Source of the DNA: Spirochaetales bacterium
Lineage (GTDB): Bacteria; Spirochaetota; Spirochaetia; DSM-27196; SLST01
Direction of reading: 5' to 3'
Length of the DNA stretch: 35,865 nucleotides
Assembly: GCA_007127335.1 (NCBI GenBank)
Contig: SKZO01000068.1
Coordinates: 1 to 35,865, forward strand
In this document: positions 18,796 through 28,271 of the stretch, in pieces
Layout of the letters: each line of letters starts with the position of its first letter
Numbering within the stretch: position 1 is the stretch's first letter
Notes under the pieces: model-generated
What the model saw: only the letters and a program-made list of their open reading frames with translations
The model's database searches: none
What the model was told of the DNA's origin: nothing
Translations under genes and position numbers: made by a program

Positions 18796-19110
18796 GTGAC
18801 ACGAGTCGGATTCACGATGCAGCTGAAGCCGGGGAACGAGGCGGAGTACAAGGCGCGCCACGACGCTATCTGGCCTGAGCTCTCGCGCGAGCTCGCGGCG
18901 AGAGGCGTGCGCGACTACACGATCTTCCTCGACGAGGCCACGGGCGTGCTCTTCGCCTTCCAGCGCCTCACGGGGACGAACACGGCCGACGAGCTCCCCC
19001 GTACCGCCGTGATGAAGAAGTGGTGGGACCACATGGCGGACCTGATGGAGGTCAACCCGGACAACTCGCCGGTCATCAAGCCGTTGACGGAGGTCTTCCA
19101 CCTCGATTGA
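18796..19110 (+). CDS. rhaM: L-rhamnose mutarotase
   Basis: GTG start with GGGAGGAAACC upstream: MTRVGFTMQLKPGNEAEYKARHDAIWPELSRELAARGVRDYTIFLDEATGVLFAFQ...WWDHMADLMEVNPDNSPV. Confidence 0.94.
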   Translation: MTRVGFTMQLKPGNEAEYKARHDAIWPELSRELAARGVRDYTIFLDEATGVLFAFQRLTGTNTADELPRTAVMKKWWDHMADLMEVNPDNSPVIKPLTEVFHLD

Positions 19111-19178
19111 GACCGTGCCCCGGCAGGCAGACCATTGACGTGCCGGCGCAGCGCCGCTACGCTCTGCGGTGACTGGAG

Positions 19179-19619
19179 GTGCGCATGCTGAAGGGAGTAC
19201 CGGCGATACTGAGTCCTGAGCTCCTCAAGGTTCTGATGGAGATGGGCCACGGGGACGAGCTGGTGATCGGAGACGGAAACTTTCCGGCGGCGTCGATGGC
19301 GCAGCGCCTCCTGCGGTGCGACGGGCATGAGGTACCGGCGCTGCTCGACGCGGTGCTGCGGTTCTACCCGCTCGACACCTTCGTGGATGCCCCGGTCGCG
19401 CTCATGGAAGTGGTCCCCGGCGACGATACCAGGCCGGCGATCTGGGAAACGTACCGGAACATCGTCGAGAAGCGGTCGCCGGAGGCAGCGGGGATCGAGT
19501 TCGTCGAGCGGTTTGCCTTCTACGACCGCGCCCGTACGGCCTACGCGATCGTGGCGACGGGGGAATCTGCCCTGTACGCGAACATCATCCTCAAGAAAGG
19601 GGTGGTGGTAGACACGTGA
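19179..19619 (+). CDS. RbsD/FucU-family mutarotase
   Basis: MLKGVPAILSPELLKVLMEMGHGDELVIGDGNFPAASMA...YDRARTAYAIVATGESALYANIILKKGVV; start GTG 19179 or ATG 19185. Confidence 0.92.
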   Translation: MRMLKGVPAILSPELLKVLMEMGHGDELVIGDGNFPAASMAQRLLRCDGHEVPALLDAVLRFYPLDTFVDAPVALMEVVPGDDTRPAIWETYRNIVEKRSPEAAGIEFVERFAFYDRARTAYAIVATGESALYANIILKKGVVVDT

Positions 19620-20302
19620 GGCGACTCGAGTTTAAACGCAGGGCGCTGCGTAACCCGTCCGGCTCATGCCTCGTGGGGTTCGGCCTGACGCAGGTTCTCT
19701 GCTCGGCCACGATCGAGAAGGGTGTGCCGCCCTTCCTGCGCGACACGGGACAGGGGTGGATCACCGCTGAGTACTCGATGCTGCCCGGCAGCACGCCGGG
19801 CGGACGCAAACGACGGGAGATCGGCAAACGCGACGGACGCAGCACGGAGATCCAGCGGCTGATCGGCCGCAGCCTTCGCGCGGCGGTGGACATGACCCGG
19901 CTCGGCGAAGTGACGATCACCATTGACTGCGACGTCATAGAGGCGGACGGCGGTACCCGGACCGCATCGATCTCCGGAGGCTGGGTCGCCCTCTACGACG
20001 CGCTGACCGTGCTTGCGACGGAGCAGGGACGCCCCGGCCCGGAACACTATCTGATCGGTCAGGTTGCGGCAATCAGCGTCGGCATCGTCGACGGGAAGAT
20101 CGCCTGCGATCTCGATTACGATCACGACTCCCGTGCGGATGTGGACATGAACGTCGTGCGGCGGGACGGGTCGCTCGTTGAGGTACAGGGTACCGGAGAA
20201 AACGGATCCTTCACGCGCGCCCAGCTCAACGAACTGCTCGACGCCGCCGACGCCGGGATCGACGAGATCATGGCGGCGCAACGGGCGGTCCTCCAGGAAT
20301 AG
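19616..20302 (+). CDS. rph: Ribonuclease PH, shortened N-terminus
   Basis: GSCLVGFGLTQVLCSATIEKGVPPFLRDTGQGWITAEYSMLPGST...GRSTEIQRLIGRSLRAAVDMTRLGEVTITIDCDVIEADGGTRTASISGGWVAL; GTG start overlaps FucU stop (GTGA). Confidence 0.9.
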   Translation: MRRLEFKRRALRNPSGSCLVGFGLTQVLCSATIEKGVPPFLRDTGQGWITAEYSMLPGSTPGGRKRREIGKRDGRSTEIQRLIGRSLRAAVDMTRLGEVTITIDCDVIEADGGTRTASISGGWVALYDALTVLATEQGRPGPEHYLIGQVAAISVGIVDGKIACDLDYDHDSRADVDMNVVRRDGSLVEVQGTGENGSFTRAQLNELLDAADAGIDEIMAAQRAVLQE

Positions 20303-20305
20303 CGG

Positions 20306-21934
20306 CTACCGCCTCGACACCTGACCAAGCACGTTCTTCGCGCCTTCCTCGATCGCGCGGCCGGCCTGGTTGTAGCGGAACCCGACATAGATCCCGAGCC
20401 CGGCGTGCAACGAGTCGTGCAGCACATGGGTCAGGAGCTTGAGATAGGCATTGCGGTTGACGCTTCCATCACGCGCGCGAAGCACGATCCCTCCCCATCC
20501 GGCGGCGTCCACGAGTCGGTTGATCTGATGGACGAGCACCGGATAGAGCTTGCGCACGAGCGTGAAATAGCGACGGTGGTAGGTGTCGTTGCGTTCGATC
20601 AGATTCCGTATCTGGTGACGCCGGTCGCGGACGATGCGCCCGTCCTCGCTCCGTCTCGGGATGACGGCCGCGATGAGCGAGCGGACCTGAGGCGCCGCCG
20701 AGATGAGCAGGACCGCGAGGTAGCACAGCAGGATACCGCCGAGGTTCCGTTCGAACGGCGTCACCGCGTGAGTGTCGACCGCGTCGATCAGCCGACGCAC
20801 GGCCGCGGCGGCCCGGGTGATCGGGCGCCGATCGCCCTGGCCGGTCGCAAAGAGGCGCTGCTGGTCGACGACCTGCTCTGCGGCGCGCTCGATCGCGAAC
20901 ACCGCCTCGCGGAGCGGGACGGTCAGTGGGTGGTCTGCATAGCGATGCACGAACGAATCCACGGCCGCGGCGTCAAACACGCCGTTCGGGTCCCCCGACG
21001 TCGCGGCCGCGGCGGGGGCGCCGTCCTGCCCGGTGAGATACCGGACAGCCTCCTGCGACAGCTCATCCGGCGAAGGCCGCCCCGGATGAGCGCTCAGGTA
21101 GTAGCGCAGCTGGTTCGCCGCGCCGCCGAGCGCGCCACCGGGCTCGATCCCGGCGATCACCGCCTTGTGGAGCATCTGCGTCGCGTCGAGCAGCTTCCCG
21201 AGCACGTGCCCCTCGAACGCGAGCGTCTGCTGCAGGAGATTCAGCGACGGGTCGTCGGGGATGATCGCGACGTGAGAGACCGCGGCGGCGCGGGGGTCTA
21301 TCCGCAGCTCGTCGTCGACGTACCGGTTGTAGTTCCCGATCACATCCACAGGGTTGAAACCGCCCGGCATCGTCTCCCGGTGGCGGTTATGCCAGAACAG
21401 GACCGGCAGATCGGGTCGTATCTCGCGCGCGACCCGGACGTATCCGCCGGCGGACACATGCGACGTGGGCTCGGGATTGGTGACGATGATCAGGGCACCG
21501 ACAAAGGGCAGAAAGGCGAGGTTCTCGTCCCTGCCGATTCCCGCGGGCATGTCACAGATCACCAGGTCGTACCGGGCAAGTAAGTCGGACCGGTTCCGCT
21601 CGAAGAGCGCCGCACGAAGGCGTGCGCTCTCCCCGCGCTCGAGCTTGGGCCGTGGAAAGAGCAGATCGACGTTGCGAAACAGCGGAACGGTCTGATCCGC
21701 GAGCGACGAGGTATCGCGGGTGACCCGCTCGGCCACGCGAACGAGATCCCGCGTGGGCACGTCGAGGATGGTCGCGACGTTCGACAGTGGGTCAAGGTCG
21801 ACGATCCCGACGCGCCGCCCACTTTTCGCCGCGACGATCGCGAGATTGACGGTCGTCGTCGACTTACCGACGCCGCCCTTGCCTGATCCAACTGCGAGCA
21901 CCCGTGCCTGAAGCGATTGTGTTGCGGTAGCCAT
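20306..21934 (-). CDS. MinD/ParA-family ATPase with long C-terminal extension containing a hydrophobic segment
   Basis: Deviant Walker A VGSGKGGVGKSTTTVNLAI; VDLDP; YDLVICDMPAG; C-terminal about 270 aa including NLGGILLCYLAVLLISAAPQVRSLIAAVI. Confidence 0.88.
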   Translation of the reverse strand: MATATQSLQARVLAVGSGKGGVGKSTTTVNLAIVAAKSGRRVGIVDLDPLSNVATILDVPTRDLVRVAERVTRDTSSLADQTVPLFRNVDLLFPRPKLERGESARLRAALFERNRSDLLARYDLVICDMPAGIGRDENLAFLPFVGALIIVTNPEPTSHVSAGGYVRVAREIRPDLPVLFWHNRHRETMPGGFNPVDVIGNYNRYVDDELRIDPRAAAVSHVAIIPDDPSLNLLQQTLAFEGHVLGKLLDATQMLHKAVIAGIEPGGALGGAANQLRYYLSAHPGRPSPDELSQEAVRYLTGQDGAPAAAATSGDPNGVFDAAAVDSFVHRYADHPLTVPLREAVFAIERAAEQVVDQQRLFATGQGDRRPITRAAAAVRRLIDAVDTHAVTPFERNLGGILLCYLAVLLISAAPQVRSLIAAVIPRRSEDGRIVRDRRHQIRNLIERNDTYHRRYFTLVRKLYPVLVHQINRLVDAAGWGGIVLRARDGSVNRNAYLKLLTHVLHDSLHAGLGIYVGFRYNQAGRAIEEGAKNVLGQVSRR

Positions 21935-21949
21935 CGGGGTGACTCTACC

Positions 21950-22654
21950 CTAGTCTCGGCTCTGCATGAAGAGCCAGGCGAGCAGGCGATCCTCTCGTCG
22001 CAGCGCCGCCCACCGATCGGGCTCCTGATCGCGGTATTCGGTATACCGGACGGTCGATCCGACCGCCCAGAGCGCGCCTACCGTCGCGCGCACCGCCTCA
22101 ACCGGCACCCGATCGCTCTCGGCATCCTGGAATACCCAGATCGGTACGCCGGCGATCCGGTCCGCGCGGCCGGAACCTGCGAGCCCGACCACCCGACCAT
22201 TTGCCGCAACCGCGGCGGCATAGTCGTCAGGAGAGGATTCCAGCAGACGCCAGACGAGATCCGCGCCGCGCGCCTCGCCGACGAGATAGACCCGCCGCGG
22301 GTCGACGTCGCGGGAGGCACGCAGCCGCGCGATCGCCGAATGCACCTCGTCCGCGACGGCCGCGTTCGGCCTCGCCCCCTCAGCCTGAACGGTGAGCACG
22401 TAGACCGGATGGTACGCGCGCATCCGCCGCACATCAAAGATCTCGCCTACAGTCGGAAGCGGGTACGCATGGTCCCCAATCAGCACGAGCAACGGGACCG
22501 GTGCCGGCGATCGGGAGACCCCGAGAAACGAGAGTCGTTGCCGAAGCGTCACCGAATCGGCGCCCACGGCAGGATCCTGCGCAACGGCGATCCGACAGCA
22601 GGCGGCCTCAAGGACGAGCAGAAACAGAACGAGCGAGGCACGGCAGGGGCTCAC
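21950..22654 (-). CDS. Exported alpha/beta-hydrolase-fold esterase homolog, catalytically degenerate
   Basis: From GTG 22654: signal-peptide-like MSPCRASLVLFLLVLEAACCRIAVAQ; VYLVGEARGADLVWRLLESSPDDYAAAVAANG and VPIWVFQDAESDRVPVEAVRATVGALWAVGSTVRYTEYRDQEPDRWAAL align with esterase/PHB-depolymerase-type blocks. The longer ORF start (22747 or beyond) overlaps the GH2 gene and is less likely. Confidence 0.6.
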   Translation of the reverse strand: MSPCRASLVLFLLVLEAACCRIAVAQDPAVGADSVTLRQRLSFLGVSRSPAPVPLLVLIGDHAYPLPTVGEIFDVRRMRAYHPVYVLTVQAEGARPNAAVADEVHSAIARLRASRDVDPRRVYLVGEARGADLVWRLLESSPDDYAAAVAANGRVVGLAGSGRADRIAGVPIWVFQDAESDRVPVEAVRATVGALWAVGSTVRYTEYRDQEPDRWAALRREDRLLAWLFMQSRD

Positions 22655-22745
22655 GGGGGGATGATGCGCGCGGTCGACGCGGCCGTCAAGGGCATGGGCG
22701 CTCGAGGCGGTTGCGCCGGACCGCGAGGCACGGTACGGTACCTGC

Positions 22746-25700
22746 ATGACACCCAAACCGTGGGAGCTGCCCGAACTCACCGGCATCAACCGTCTGCCTA
22801 TGACATCGTGCCTCATCCCCTTCCCCGACGAGAGGTCCGCGCTTGACGGAAAACGCGCCGACTCACCCTGGATGCAATCGTTGAACGGCACCTGGAGCTT
22901 CAGCCTCTACGACCGGCCGGAGGCGGTACCGACCGACGCGACCGATCGTGACTTCGACGAAAAGGCGGCCGGCTACCGCGAGATGCCCGTGCCGTCGAAC
23001 TGGACGCTGCAGGACACGGGTGATCTGCCTGTCTACACGAACGTCAAGATGCCCTTCGAGAACAATCCGCCCTTCGTGCCGCAGGAGAACCCGACCGGCG
23101 TCTATCGACGCAGTTTCGAGGTGCCGTCCGGCTGGACGGACCGACGCATTGTCGTGCACTTCGGCGGGGTGGAGAGTTACTACGAGCTCTTCGTCAACGG
23201 GTGCTTCGTCGGCATGGCGAAGGACACACGGCTGCCGAGTGAGTTCGACCTGACCGGCCTGGTACGTTCCGGTGGCAATACGATTGCGGTGAAGGTAGTC
23301 AGATGGAGCGACTCGAGCTACATCGAGGACCAGGACCAGTGGTGGATGGCGGGCATCTACCGCGACGTCTACCTCTACTCCACCGAGCCCGCCTTCATCG
23401 CCGACGTATTCGCACGCGCCGATTACGACGTTCAGGCGACGACGGGACGCCTGCGGGCGACCGCGCACTTCGCGTACGTACCGGTGAGCGACGACGATCC
23501 TTGCTCGCGAGGCGGCCCGGTTGAGCCGTACGAGATCAGGGGCACGCTCGTCGACCGCGAAGGCATGTCGTGCTGGAGCGGATCCGCGCGTGTCGACCCC
23601 TCGTTCCGGGTGGACGAGTACCGGGTGGAGCTTTCAGCCGATCTCCCGGGCGTTGATCCATGGTCGAGTGAAGAGCCGACGCTCTACCGACTTCTCCTCT
23701 CGCTCCACGGACCTGACGGACGGCAGATCGAAACACGATGCGTGCGCGTCGGTTTCCGCAGGGTGGAGATCCGCGACCGGGAGCTCCTGATCAACGGCCG
23801 TGCGGTCATGATCAAAGGCGTCAACCGGCACGAACACGACGACCGGCTCGGGAAGGTCATGACCCGCGAGCTCATGATCAGGGACATCAGGACCCTGAAG
23901 TCGTTCAACTTCAACGCGGTACGCACGAGCCACTATCCGGATACGATCGAGTGGTACGATCTGTGCGATGAGTACGGAATCTACCTCGTTGATGAGGCGG
24001 ACATCGAGGCACATGCAAACTACGATACGATCTGTCGCGATCCTCGCTGGGCGCGTGCGTTCGAGGAGCGGATGATGCGGATGGTGCTGCGTGACAGGAA
24101 CCATCCGTCGATCATCGCCTGGAGCGCGGGGAACGAGACCGGGCACGGTGAGAACCATGTCGCTGCGATCGAGAGGGTCCGTGCCTGCGATCCTTCACGG
24201 GTCATCCACCATGAGGGCGAGGTCAAGCAGCGCTGGACCCAGGGCGGAAACGCCTACACCGGGGGCTGCAATCGCTCGAACGATCTCATCAACCCCATGT
24301 ACCCCACCATCGAAAGCATCATCGAGCACGCCGCCAACAGTCGCGACCCGCGGCCTGTGATTCTCTGCGAGTACTCGCACGCGATGGGCAACAGCAACGG
24401 AAGCCTCGCCGAATACTGGGACGCGTTCGAGCGCTACCACGGGCTGCAGGGCGGTTTCATCTGGGAGTGGGTCGATCACGGCATTCTCCAGACTGACGGG
24501 AAAGGCCGCGAGTACTGGGCCTACGGCGGAGACTTTGGCGAATCGGTGCATGACTCGAACTTCGTCGCGGACGGTCTGGTGTGGCCGGATCGAAGCCCGC
24601 ACCCGGGCATCTACGAGTTCAAGAAGCTCGCGCAGCCGCTGGAGGTCGTGGCGCTCAGCGTCGCCGAAGGCCGCTTCGTCGTGCGGAGCAAGCACGACTT
24701 CGTGTGCCTCAACTGGCTCATCGGCACCTGGCGCCTTGAAGTCGAGGGAAGGCTCATCGAATCCGGGGAGCTGCCGCCGCTCGAGGTGCCGCCGGGGGGC
24801 GAGCTGCCGATCGCCGTGCAGTGGCGCAACCCGGATGCGCTCGAGGAGCCGGAGGCGCACGTGACGTTCTCGTTCACGACGCGCGAGGCAACAGCCTGGT
24901 GCGATGGGGGCCACGAGGTGGCCTGGGAACAGTTCGCCGCGAATCATCGCCCGCTCCCCGCGCCGATCGCACGCAGTTCGGGAACGGACGCGCCGGTGAT
25001 TCGCGTCGTTGGCGATGAGGCGCTTGCGATCGCCGCCGCCGATCGCACCGTGATCACCCGCGGACCGCGCCTCAACCTCTTCCGCGCGCCCACGGACAAC
25101 GACGGGATCCGCGGCTGGGCGGGCCAGGAGTCGAAACCGATGGGCCAGTGGCTCGCGGCGGGGTTCCACGAGCTCGAGCAGATCGACCGGAACGTCGATC
25201 GCACCACTACGGAAGCCGGCGAGCGCTTCGTGGAGACCGCGCGCTACGTCGGGCGCGACCGCGACGCCGCCATCTCCTTCTCGCAGACGATCACCAGTAT
25301 CAGTGCGCACGTGATGCGGTTCGACGTCGAGATCGACGTGCCGAGCTCTTTGCCGACGCTCCCCCGGATTGGCGTCGTGCTCGAAACGGCCCCGGGATTC
25401 GAGGCGCTTCGGTGGTTCGGACGGGGGCCACAGGAAAATCACATTGACCGACGAGCGGGGTATCGCGTCGGCCTGCACGAAGGCACCGTATCCGGGCAGT
25501 ACGTGCCCTACATCATGCCCCAGGAGAACGGCAGCAAGTGCGATGTGCGTTGGTTCGAGCTCTCCGACGGCAGCTGCGCGCTGCGGTTTCGGGCTGACGA
25601 GCAGTTCGAGTTCTCAGCGCATCACTTCACGCCGCATGACCTGTTCGCCTGTCGGCACACGTACGAGCTCGAGGATCGCAGGCGGCCCGAGACGATCGTC

Positions 25701-25832
25701 TGTATAGATCTCGTCCAGCGGGGGGTAGGCACGGGCAGCTGCGGCCCGCAGACGCGCGAGCCGTACTGCATTGCCCCGGGCACCTACCGATTCGGGTTTC
25801 ATCTCGAAGCGAGGCCGCCGAGCGACGCGTAG
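22746..25832 (+). CDS. GH2 beta-galactosidase
   Basis: WELPELTGINRLPM...; acid/base IIAWSAGNETGHGENH; nucleophile VILCEYSHAMGNSNGSLAEYWDAFERYHGLQGGFIWEWVDHG; C-terminal RWFGRGPQENHIDRRAGYRVGLHEGTVSGQYVPYIMPQENGSKCDVRW. Confidence 0.95.
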   Translation: MTPKPWELPELTGINRLPMTSCLIPFPDERSALDGKRADSPWMQSLNGTWSFSLYDRPEAVPTDATDRDFDEKAAGYREMPVPSNWTLQDTGDLPVYTNVKMPFENNPPFVPQENPTGVYRRSFEVPSGWTDRRIVVHFGGVESYYELFVNGCFVGMAKDTRLPSEFDLTGLVRSGGNTIAVKVVRWSDSSYIEDQDQWWMAGIYRDVYLYSTEPAFIADVFARADYDVQATTGRLRATAHFAYVPVSDDDPCSRGGPVEPYEIRGTLVDREGMSCWSGSARVDPSFRVDEYRVELSADLPGVDPWSSEEPTLYRLLLSLHGPDGRQIETRCVRVGFRRVEIRDRELLINGRAVMIKGVNRHEHDDRLGKVMTRELMIRDIRTLKSFNFNAVRTSHYPDTIEWYDLCDEYGIYLVDEADIEAHANYDTICRDPRWARAFEERMMRMVLRDRNHPSIIAWSAGNETGHGENHVAAIERVRACDPSRVIHHEGEVKQRWTQGGNAYTGGCNRSNDLINPMYPTIESIIEHAANSRDPRPVILCEYSHAMGNSNGSLAEYWDAFERYHGLQGGFIWEWVDHGILQTDGKGREYWAYGGDFGESVHDSNFVADGLVWPDRSPHPGIYEFKKLAQPLEVVALSVAEGRFVVRSKHDFVCLNWLIGTWRLEVEGRLIESGELPPLEVPPGGELPIAVQWRNPDALEEPEAHVTFSFTTREATAWCDGGHEVAWEQFAANHRPLPAPIARSSGTDAPVIRVVGDEALAIAAADRTVITRGPRLNLFRAPTDNDGIRGWAGQESKPMGQWLAAGFHELEQIDRNVDRTTTEAGERFVETARYVGRDRDAAISFSQTITSISAHVMRFDVEIDVPSSLPTLPRIGVVLETAPGFEALRWFGRGPQENHIDRRAGYRVGLHEGTVSGQYVPYIMPQENGSKCDVRWFELSDGSCALRFRADEQFEFSAHHFTPHDLFACRHTYELEDRRRPETIVCIDLVQRGVGTGSCGPQTREPYCIAPGTYRFGFHLEARPPSDA

Positions 25833-25875
25833 ACGATGGGCGGGCGCCGCGTCCGATGCCTCAGGCGCCCGGCTC

Positions 25876-26922
25876 CTACCGCCCCGGCTGCAGAATGACC
25901 TTGAGCAGCCCGGGCTCGGTGTCGTACAGCCGCTCGAACCATTGGGGGCCCTCGGAGAGGGGGGCGACGCGTGAGACGAGCAGGTCCGGCCGGAGCTTCT
26001 CCGCGGCGAGCAGTGCGAGCACCTGGTCGAACTCGCCGGCGATCGCACAGCTGCCCTGCAGCCTGATCTGTTGCGTGACGATTCGCTGCAGCGGAACGGC
26101 AGCTTCGGCAGCAAGGTTCCCCACGAGAACCACCGTACCGCCCCGACGCACTGCGGCGATCGCCGTGCCAAGCGGCGCCGCGGTGCCCACGGCCTCGAAG
26201 GAGTAGTCCGCACCTCGGCCCTCGGTCACGGACCGGCACAGCTCCGTCACGCCCTCGTCGCCGCCGTCGCGCGGGTCGACGTCGTGAGTCGCGCCCATCG
26301 CGCGGGCGAGCGCGCGACGGCCCGCGTCGAGATCGACCGCGACCACGGTGCGTAAGCCGGCGGCCGCAAGGATCTGAATCAGACACAGACCAATCGTCCC
26401 GCACCCCACGACGACGGCGGTGCGCCCGGGATCGACCTCGCTGAGGCTCACGGCGTGCATCGCGACGCCGTACGGCTCAACGAGAGCTGCATGCTCGAAG
26501 GACACCCCCTGCGGTATCTCGTACAGGATATGCGCCGGCATCACGGCCGACTCCGCGAAGCACCCGTTGCGGGAGAACTCTCCCGTTGCGACGCCGAGCA
26601 CCTCACGGCCGTCGCTCAGATTGTACTGTCCCCGACGCGAGTACCAGTCGTCCAGCCGGTACACGGTGGAATCGAAGGTGACCCGGTCACCCGGTTGCCA
26701 CCGGTCGACCCCGGTGCCAACGGCCCCGATCACGCCCGACGCCTCGTGCCCCATCACAAGAGGCGGCACGCGGCGGCCGCTCGACCCGTCATACCCATGG
26801 ACGTCGCTTCCGCAGATGCCGACCGCACGTATGTCGACCCGCACCTCTCCAAAGCCGGGTTCGGGAACCGGCAGGTCCTGGATCTCGAGTGCCTTTTCGC
26901 GTGTCAGAACGAGTGCTTGCAT
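25876..26922 (-). CDS. Medium-chain (zinc-type) alcohol dehydrogenase family protein
   Basis: VGICGSDVHGYDG, PPLVMGHEASGVIGAVG, VVVGCGTIGLCLIQILAAAG; start reassigned to 26922. Confidence 0.9.
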   Translation of the reverse strand: MQALVLTREKALEIQDLPVPEPGFGEVRVDIRAVGICGSDVHGYDGSSGRRVPPLVMGHEASGVIGAVGTGVDRWQPGDRVTFDSTVYRLDDWYSRRGQYNLSDGREVLGVATGEFSRNGCFAESAVMPAHILYEIPQGVSFEHAALVEPYGVAMHAVSLSEVDPGRTAVVVGCGTIGLCLIQILAAAGLRTVVAVDLDAGRRALARAMGATHDVDPRDGGDEGVTELCRSVTEGRGADYSFEAVGTAAPLGTAIAAVRRGGTVVLVGNLAAEAAVPLQRIVTQQIRLQGSCAIAGEFDQVLALLAAEKLRPDLLVSRVAPLSEGPQWFERLYDTEPGLLKVILQPGR

Positions 26923-26930
26923 GCGCCAGA

Positions 26931-28271
26931 CTATACCAGATAGACCCCGTCGGCCACCAGCGCGTTGCGCAGCGTCGCGTAGGGCAGGTCCCGGCTGGTG
27001 CAGCCGGCGGCGCTGCAGAGTGCCGCTGCCGTGCCCACCGCCTGCCCCTGGGCCATGCACGATACCGTGTTCCGTGTAGACATGTGGGCCTCGTGATCCG
27101 AGGTGATGAGCATGCCCGCGACGAAGAGGTTTTCAAGACCCTTTGGGACCAGCGCGCGGTACGGTATGCCGTAATCCCCGCCATCCCTGATCTTGATCCG
27201 GGGGGCGTAGTCGTGGAATCCGTAGGTCGCGACGTCGTCGGGAAAGTGTCGACCTTCTACAACGTCGGAGGCGGTGAGGTCATAGTCACAGACGATGCAG
27301 CGGCCTCTGCGGATACAGAGCGACGGGCTCGTCCTGGCGATGTACGCCTTCGCGGCTCCCGGAATCCACTCGCGGATCAGCCTGATCGCGCGGTACTGCC
27401 GGCGTCGCAGCTCGAGCTCGGCGTGAGACGCAACGCTGCGATCCGTCGGACTCGCTGATGCCTGGACGTTGATCTTGACGAACATGAAGTAATCGTCGTG
27501 AACGGTCGTCACCACGATCGCCATGCCGATGGCGTCGGCCTCCCGCAGGAAGGCTTCGGGCAGACGCCTGCGGTTGGCGTCAAGCCGCACGATTTTTCCA
27601 GCCTCTCCGCTGCGGAAGCCTTCGGCATACTGCGCGAGCGCTCCATGCTCCTCGAGCCAGCCGTGGAAGGCCTCCACGTCCACACCGCCAACGCCCATTG
27701 AGTTGGCTACCGGGTAATCGTTGGGTTCGCTGAACTGCGCGCCGGCGGCTGCCGCGAGGTCGCCGTACCCGGTCGCATCAATGCAGGCCGACGCCGCGAT
27801 CTGCTCGGCCCCGCACCGGCTCTGCGTCCGGACCGACGTGATCGATCCCCGGCTGGTCGCCGCACCGGTCACCGTCGTGTTCATCCAGAGCTCGACGCCG
27901 GCTTCGTCGAGCATGTCGAACGCGACGAGCTTGTAGAGCTCCGTGTCCACGGCGGTGCATACCGAATCGTAGTCGTAGCCCCGGGACATCTCGGCGTGCC
28001 CGCTCGTGCCCCCGACAGCGGCAAGCCTCTCCACGATCTCAGCCGGGATGCCCCGGACGATCTGACGCTTTTCGACCCCGGGAAACGCCTTCCAGAGATT
28101 GTAGTAGCTGTGGAGCGCGGTACCGCCCTCCACGACCAGCCCCCCCGGATACCCCTTGGCCTCCACGAGTATGGTCTTTGCGCCGGATCGCGCCGCGGCG
28201 AGGGCCGCAACGACCCCCGCTGTTCCGCCTCCGGCAACGACGACGTCACAGTCGTGAGCCGAGCCTTCCAT
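26931..28271 (-). CDS. FAD-dependent oxidoreductase
   Basis: CDVVVAGGGTAGVVAALAAARSGAKTILVEAKGYPGGLVVEGG; CIDATGYGDLAAAAGA; C-terminal NLFVAGMLITSDHEAHMSTRNTVSCMAQGQAVGTAAAL. Confidence 0.9.
   Translation of the reverse strand: MEGSAHDCDVVVAGGGTAGVVAALAAARSGAKTILVEAKGYPGGLVVEGGTALHSYYNLWKAFPGVEKRQIVRGIPAEIVERLAAVGGTSGHAEMSRGYDYDSVCTAVDTELYKLVAFDMLDEAGVELWMNTTVTGAATSRGSITSVRTQSRCGAEQIAASACIDATGYGDLAAAAGAQFSEPNDYPVANSMGVGGVDVEAFHGWLEEHGALAQYAEGFRSGEAGKIVRLDANRRRLPEAFLREADAIGMAIVVTTVHDDYFMFVKINVQASASPTDRSVASHAELELRRRQYRAIRLIREWIPGAAKAYIARTSPSLCIRRGRCIVCDYDLTASDVVEGRHFPDDVATYGFHDYAPRIKIRDGGDYGIPYRALVPKGLENLFVAGMLITSDHEAHMSTRNTVSCMAQGQAVGTAAALCSAAGCTSRDLPYATLRNALVADGVYLV

Noticed and set aside
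20405-21583. 392-aa plus-strand ORF opposite the MinD-like gene
   Set aside because: Antisense shadow; the minus strand has a clear Walker A and coherent protein.
25842-25870. GGGCGCC/GGCGCCC inverted repeat between convergent GH2 and dehydrogenase genes as a terminator
   Set aside because: 7-bp stem with a 15-nt loop and no T-tract; such GC inverted repeats are common in this base composition.
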